The notes beneath the pieces are model-generated. The model was not told the origin of the DNA. It was given only the letters and a program-made list of their open reading frames with translations, and did no database searches. Positions 7,250 through 9,010 of a stretch of 9,010 nt of DNA are shown one piece after another; the stretch's first letter is position 1, and each line of letters opens with the position of its first letter. A program made the position numbers and the translations under genes. Source of the DNA: Gemmatimonadaceae bacterium (GTDB taxonomy: Bacteria; Gemmatimonadota; Gemmatimonadetes; Gemmatimonadales; Gemmatimonadaceae). The stretch is from assembly GCA_017881545.1 (NCBI GenBank), contig JADGQU010000071.1, positions 1-9,010 of the forward strand. The letters are read 5' to 3'.

Positions 7250-8479
7250 ATGATCCGCCATCAGGTCTATTTCGATACACTCGGTTCAATGCAGGAAGAC
7301 AGCGCTTCCTGGCGTGCCGTATTCGCCGGACTTTCAGTCCTGCGTCTCGTGGACGCCTATACGGATACCGCGTCGTCCGCCGACCCGGCGAATTGGGCCC
7401 AGCTGCATAGCGTTCGCACCGCGATCGAGGCAGTCAGCGAGGGTGACACGATTCGGGGCGTGCTGACCACGGTGCTCGACGAAGTGACGAAGCGCCGATC
7501 GATAGACGAGACCGTTAGCAGGTCGCTGATGGCGTACGGGCGTGCGCTGGACCACGCAGCTTCGTGGGGACTCGCCATCGATGTTTTCTCGACCGTCGCC
7601 AAGCTGACCCGTCCGGAAAAAAATGCAAAGCTCTCCGTTGAGGCACACGTGGCCGTGGGCGGCTCCGCTCGCCGTAATGGCGACTGGGATACGTCTGCGC
7701 GCGCGTACTCGCAGGCTGCCTACATCGCGGACACCCTCGGTGACCGCCAGGGCGTACTGACCGTGCAGGTTGGTATCGCCAATACGTATCTGGCGAAGGG
7801 AAATCTGCCGCAGGCGCAGACGATCCTCGACGATGTGCTCGTCCAGGCCCGCGATCATGGCCTGCCGCAAGTTCAGGCTGTTGCGCTTCATAGCCGTGCA
7901 TCGCTTGCGGGCCAAAAAGGCGACTGCGCCGAAGGACTCAAGCTCGCCCACGAGGCGCTCAACCTCACGGTGAATCCTACTGAACGGGACGGCGTTCTTG
8001 ACGACATCGCGGCCATGTTTACTCTGATTGGCCTGCGAGATGCCGCCCGTGATACCCATCTCGTCCTTGCTGCCACGTCGCAATCCGCGACGGTTCGCGG
8101 CCAGGCCACGATCAACTTGATGGAATTGGCGTCGCTCGACGATATGCCCGAAGCCTTTGACGCGTACGCTCGCCAGCTGGCGAACTCCCAGCTTGCGCCA
8201 TGGCTTCGCGCGCACTACTTGCTTTTCCTTGGCGAAGGGATGAACCGCTTGGGTCGTCGCGACGCTTCCGAAGATGCGCTCAACGAGGCGATTTCATTCG
8301 CCGAGGCCAATCAGATCCACCAGGTCTCTTTCAAGGCGCAAGCCGCACTCTCTGCGATTCGCACCTCTGCTCGCCCGACCAAGCCTTTCGTTGCGTCTCC
8401 AACGTGGGTGCCCGAAGAGGTCACCACCGTGATGCATGCAATGTCGGAGCTGCGCAGGACGGCGGTAGCTGCCACGTAG
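7250..8479 (+). CDS. TPR-repeat protein of unknown function (409 aa)
   Basis: A soluble, mostly alpha-helical protein with tetratricopeptide-like repeats in its middle and C-terminal parts. Clear units are AHVAVGGSARRNGDWDTSARAYSQAAYIA (about 132-160), VQVGIANTYLAKGNLPQAQTILDDVL (about 172-198) and ALHSRASLAGQKGDCAEGLKLAHEAL (about 212-237). A later unit has LGEGMNRLGRRDASEDALNEAISFA. The first 120 residues (WRAVFAGLSVLRLVDAYTD and on) are helical but not an obvious helix-turn-helix. No signal peptide. Starts at 7220, 7250 or 7289 are possible; I chose ATG 7250 because AAAGG lies 4 nt upstream and the putative -10 fits, while 7220 would be nearly leaderless. It converges on the small lipoprotein gene with a 33-nt gap and shares that gene's upstream repeats. 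TPR proteins bind peptides or proteins; the partner is unknown. Confidence 0.88.
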   Translation: MIRHQVYFDTLGSMQEDSASWRAVFAGLSVLRLVDAYTDTASSADPANWAQLHSVRTAIEAVSEGDTIRGVLTTVLDEVTKRRSIDETVSRSLMAYGRALDHAASWGLAIDVFSTVAKLTRPEKNAKLSVEAHVAVGGSARRNGDWDTSARAYSQAAYIADTLGDRQGVLTVQVGIANTYLAKGNLPQAQTILDDVLVQARDHGLPQVQAVALHSRASLAGQKGDCAEGLKLAHEALNLTVNPTERDGVLDDIAAMFTLIGLRDAARDTHLVLAATSQSATVRGQATINLMELASLDDMPEAFDAYARQLANSQLAPWLRAHYLLFLGEGMNRLGRRDASEDALNEAISFAEANQIHQVSFKAQAALSAIRTSARPTKPFVASPTWVPEEVTTVMHAMSELRRTAVAAT

Positions 8480-8512
8480 GACTTACCGGGCAGCCTCCGG
8501 TCCGCTGCTGGT

Positions 8513-8647
8513 TTAGTGGCCAATGCAGGTCGAGGAACCGCTCGTAACCGGGCATGTGTCGTTCTTCGGGGCTGTCATGTCTGAGCAAGCGGTGAGGACG
8601 ACGGCGGCGATGATGGCGGCGGCGGCGAAAAGTCTGTTGCGGATCAT
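8513..8647 (-). CDS. Very small lipoprotein (44 aa)
   Basis: The frame is open back to 8788, but the start is ATG 8647: AGGAG stands 8 nt upstream, and the sequence from there is a textbook lipoprotein signal, MIRNRLF, a hydrophobic AAAAIIAAVVL and the lipobox LTAC with Cys21. The mature part would be only 24 residues and has two more cysteines (Cys32 and Cys41) that could close an 8-residue loop. I recognise no function. Small lipoproteins can be structural, entericidin-like, or precursors of secreted peptides. The gene converges on the TPR gene and lies opposite the partial regulator-like gene; three operator-like repeats lie upstream at 8725-8787. The codons before 8647 translate the repeats and are not part of the protein. 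Confidence 0.8.
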   Translation of the reverse strand: MIRNRLFAAAAIIAAVVLTACSDMTAPKNDTCPVTSGSSTCIGH

Positions 8648-8655
8648 TTGAAGAA

Positions 8656-8660
8656 CTCCT
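8656..8660 (-). promoter_or_regulatory. Ribosome binding site of the small lipoprotein gene
   Basis: AGGAG on the minus strand, 8 nt before ATG 8647. It settles the internal start and rejects the longer frame beginning at 8788. Confidence 0.75.
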
Positions 8661-8724
8661 GACAAGGGGAAGGAAGAGTCGTTGCGTTTGTGATCAAGCC
8701 AAACGTAGCGCCCGAATGAAACGG

Positions 8725-8787
8725 CGAAATGCCTGTTTCTTATCAGAAAATGCCTGTTTCGTATCAAAAACAGCGCTTTTCTTATCA
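8725..8787 (-). promoter_or_regulatory. Three tandem 21-bp operator-like repeats
   Basis: On the minus strand units start at 8787, 8766 and 8745, each opening TGATAAG or TGATACG. The second and third share GAAACAGGCATTT exactly; the first is degenerate (GAAAAGCGCTGTTTT). The period is exactly 21 bp, two helix turns, so all units face the same side of the DNA. They match the repeats before the TPR gene. They sit about 80-140 bp upstream of the small lipoprotein and also before the rightward partial gene, so may control both. Just beyond, TGAAACGGC on the plus strand (about 8716-8724) looks like an inverted half-site. Confidence 0.7.
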
Positions 8788-8848
8788 TTTGCTCTCGCGC
8801 CGCCGGGTCTTTGGCGCCAGTTTCCTAGATCATGCGCGCGATCGCCCT

Positions 8849-9010
8849 TTGAGCGTTGCGGCGTTCCTGCCCTCAAGACTGCTCACCCACGTGAAGCACG
8901 TCCTCGCCGATGAGCAGGAGCTTTTCTCCGCCGCATCTTGGGAAGAGCTCGAAACCTTCATCCGCCGGAAGCCCATCAGTGTCGTAATCCTCGACCCGAG
9001 CGCGGACGCG
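8849..9010 (+). CDS. N-terminal part of a possible transcription regulator, cut by the window edge
   Basis: An open frame runs off the right end. The last roughly 50 codons read as real protein: FLPSRLLTHVKHVLADEQEL, then SWEELETFIRRKPISVVILDPSADA. This beta-alpha-beta pattern ending in a VVILDP strand resembles the receiver-like N-terminal half of helix-turn-helix (AraC-type) regulators I associate with Gemmatimonadota; no DNA-binding domain is visible here, so this is a guess from style. The start is uncertain: TTG 8849 is given, but the frame is open from 8720 and has ATGs at 8729 and 8750 inside the repeats. Neither has a good Shine-Dalgarno. It is divergent from the small lipoprotein gene with the tandem repeats between them, the usual place for a regulator of its neighbours. 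Confidence 0.45.
   Translation, partial: MSVAAFLPSRLLTHVKHVLADEQELFSAASWEELETFIRRKPISVVILDPSADA

Noticed and set aside
8729..8770. In-frame MPVSYQK repeat at the front of the partial right-edge gene
   Set aside because: The ATGs at 8729 and 8750 lie inside the DNA repeats, whose 21-bp period keeps any frame open. The protein-like sequence begins only after about 8850.
8725..8787. Tandem repeats as a short CRISPR array or replication iterons
   Set aside because: Units abut with no unique spacers and no cas genes, so not CRISPR. No replication gene or AT-rich origin is present, and the same unit occurs before another gene, which fits an operator better.
8648..8788. N-terminal 47-codon extension of the small lipoprotein, with repeated LIRNRHF
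   Set aside because: The peptide repeat is only the translation of the 21-bp DNA units. The internal ATG has a strong AGGAG and starts a proper lipoprotein signal.
8716..8913. 65-codon plus-strand frame starting in the repeats
   Set aside because: No domain, no Shine-Dalgarno, and it overlaps the better partial gene in another frame.

Overview
The window looks like chromosomal DNA from a GC-rich environmental bacterium. Gene content and style (orphan lipoproteins, short lipoproteins, TPR proteins, many GTG starts) remind me most of Gemmatimonadota. That is an impression from protein style; there is no rRNA or marker gene here to prove it. I see no tRNA, rRNA, transposase, integrase or CRISPR array.

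Left part (85-5339, minus strand): six genes read leftward in a tight row. In transcription order they are a 108-residue conserved-looking small protein, a class I SAM-dependent methyltransferase, a secreted protein with nine cysteine pairs, a group-1 luciferase-like flavin-dependent oxidoreductase, an NAD(P)H-dependent FMN reductase-type flavoprotein and an aldo/keto reductase. Gaps are 10-30 nt, except about 95 nt between the luciferase-like gene and the flavoprotein. The last three could work together as a redox set (flavin supply, flavin-dependent oxidation, carbonyl reduction), but the substrate is not visible.

Middle (5340-7140): a 128-nt divergent intergenic region, then an orphan peptide/oligopeptide-type substrate-binding lipoprotein on the plus strand, followed by a hairpin.

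Right part (7141-9010): a TPR-repeat protein on the plus strand converges on a 44-residue lipoprotein gene on the minus strand. Divergent from the lipoprotein is the start of a gene that runs off the right edge, tentatively a transcription regulator.

The most unusual signal is a shared 20-base element, consensus TGATAnGAAACAGGCATTTC. It occurs in tandem with a 21-22 bp period upstream of the TPR gene (two copies) and upstream of the small lipoprotein (three copies), each time pointing toward the gene. A diverged pair lies in the 5340-5467 intergenic region. Two-helical-turn direct repeats next to a candidate regulator gene suggest one small regulon covering the TPR protein, the lipoprotein and perhaps the operon or transport gene at 5.4 kb. 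A second unusual item is the secreted protein at 2854-4176, whose cysteine pairs recur about every 34 residues.
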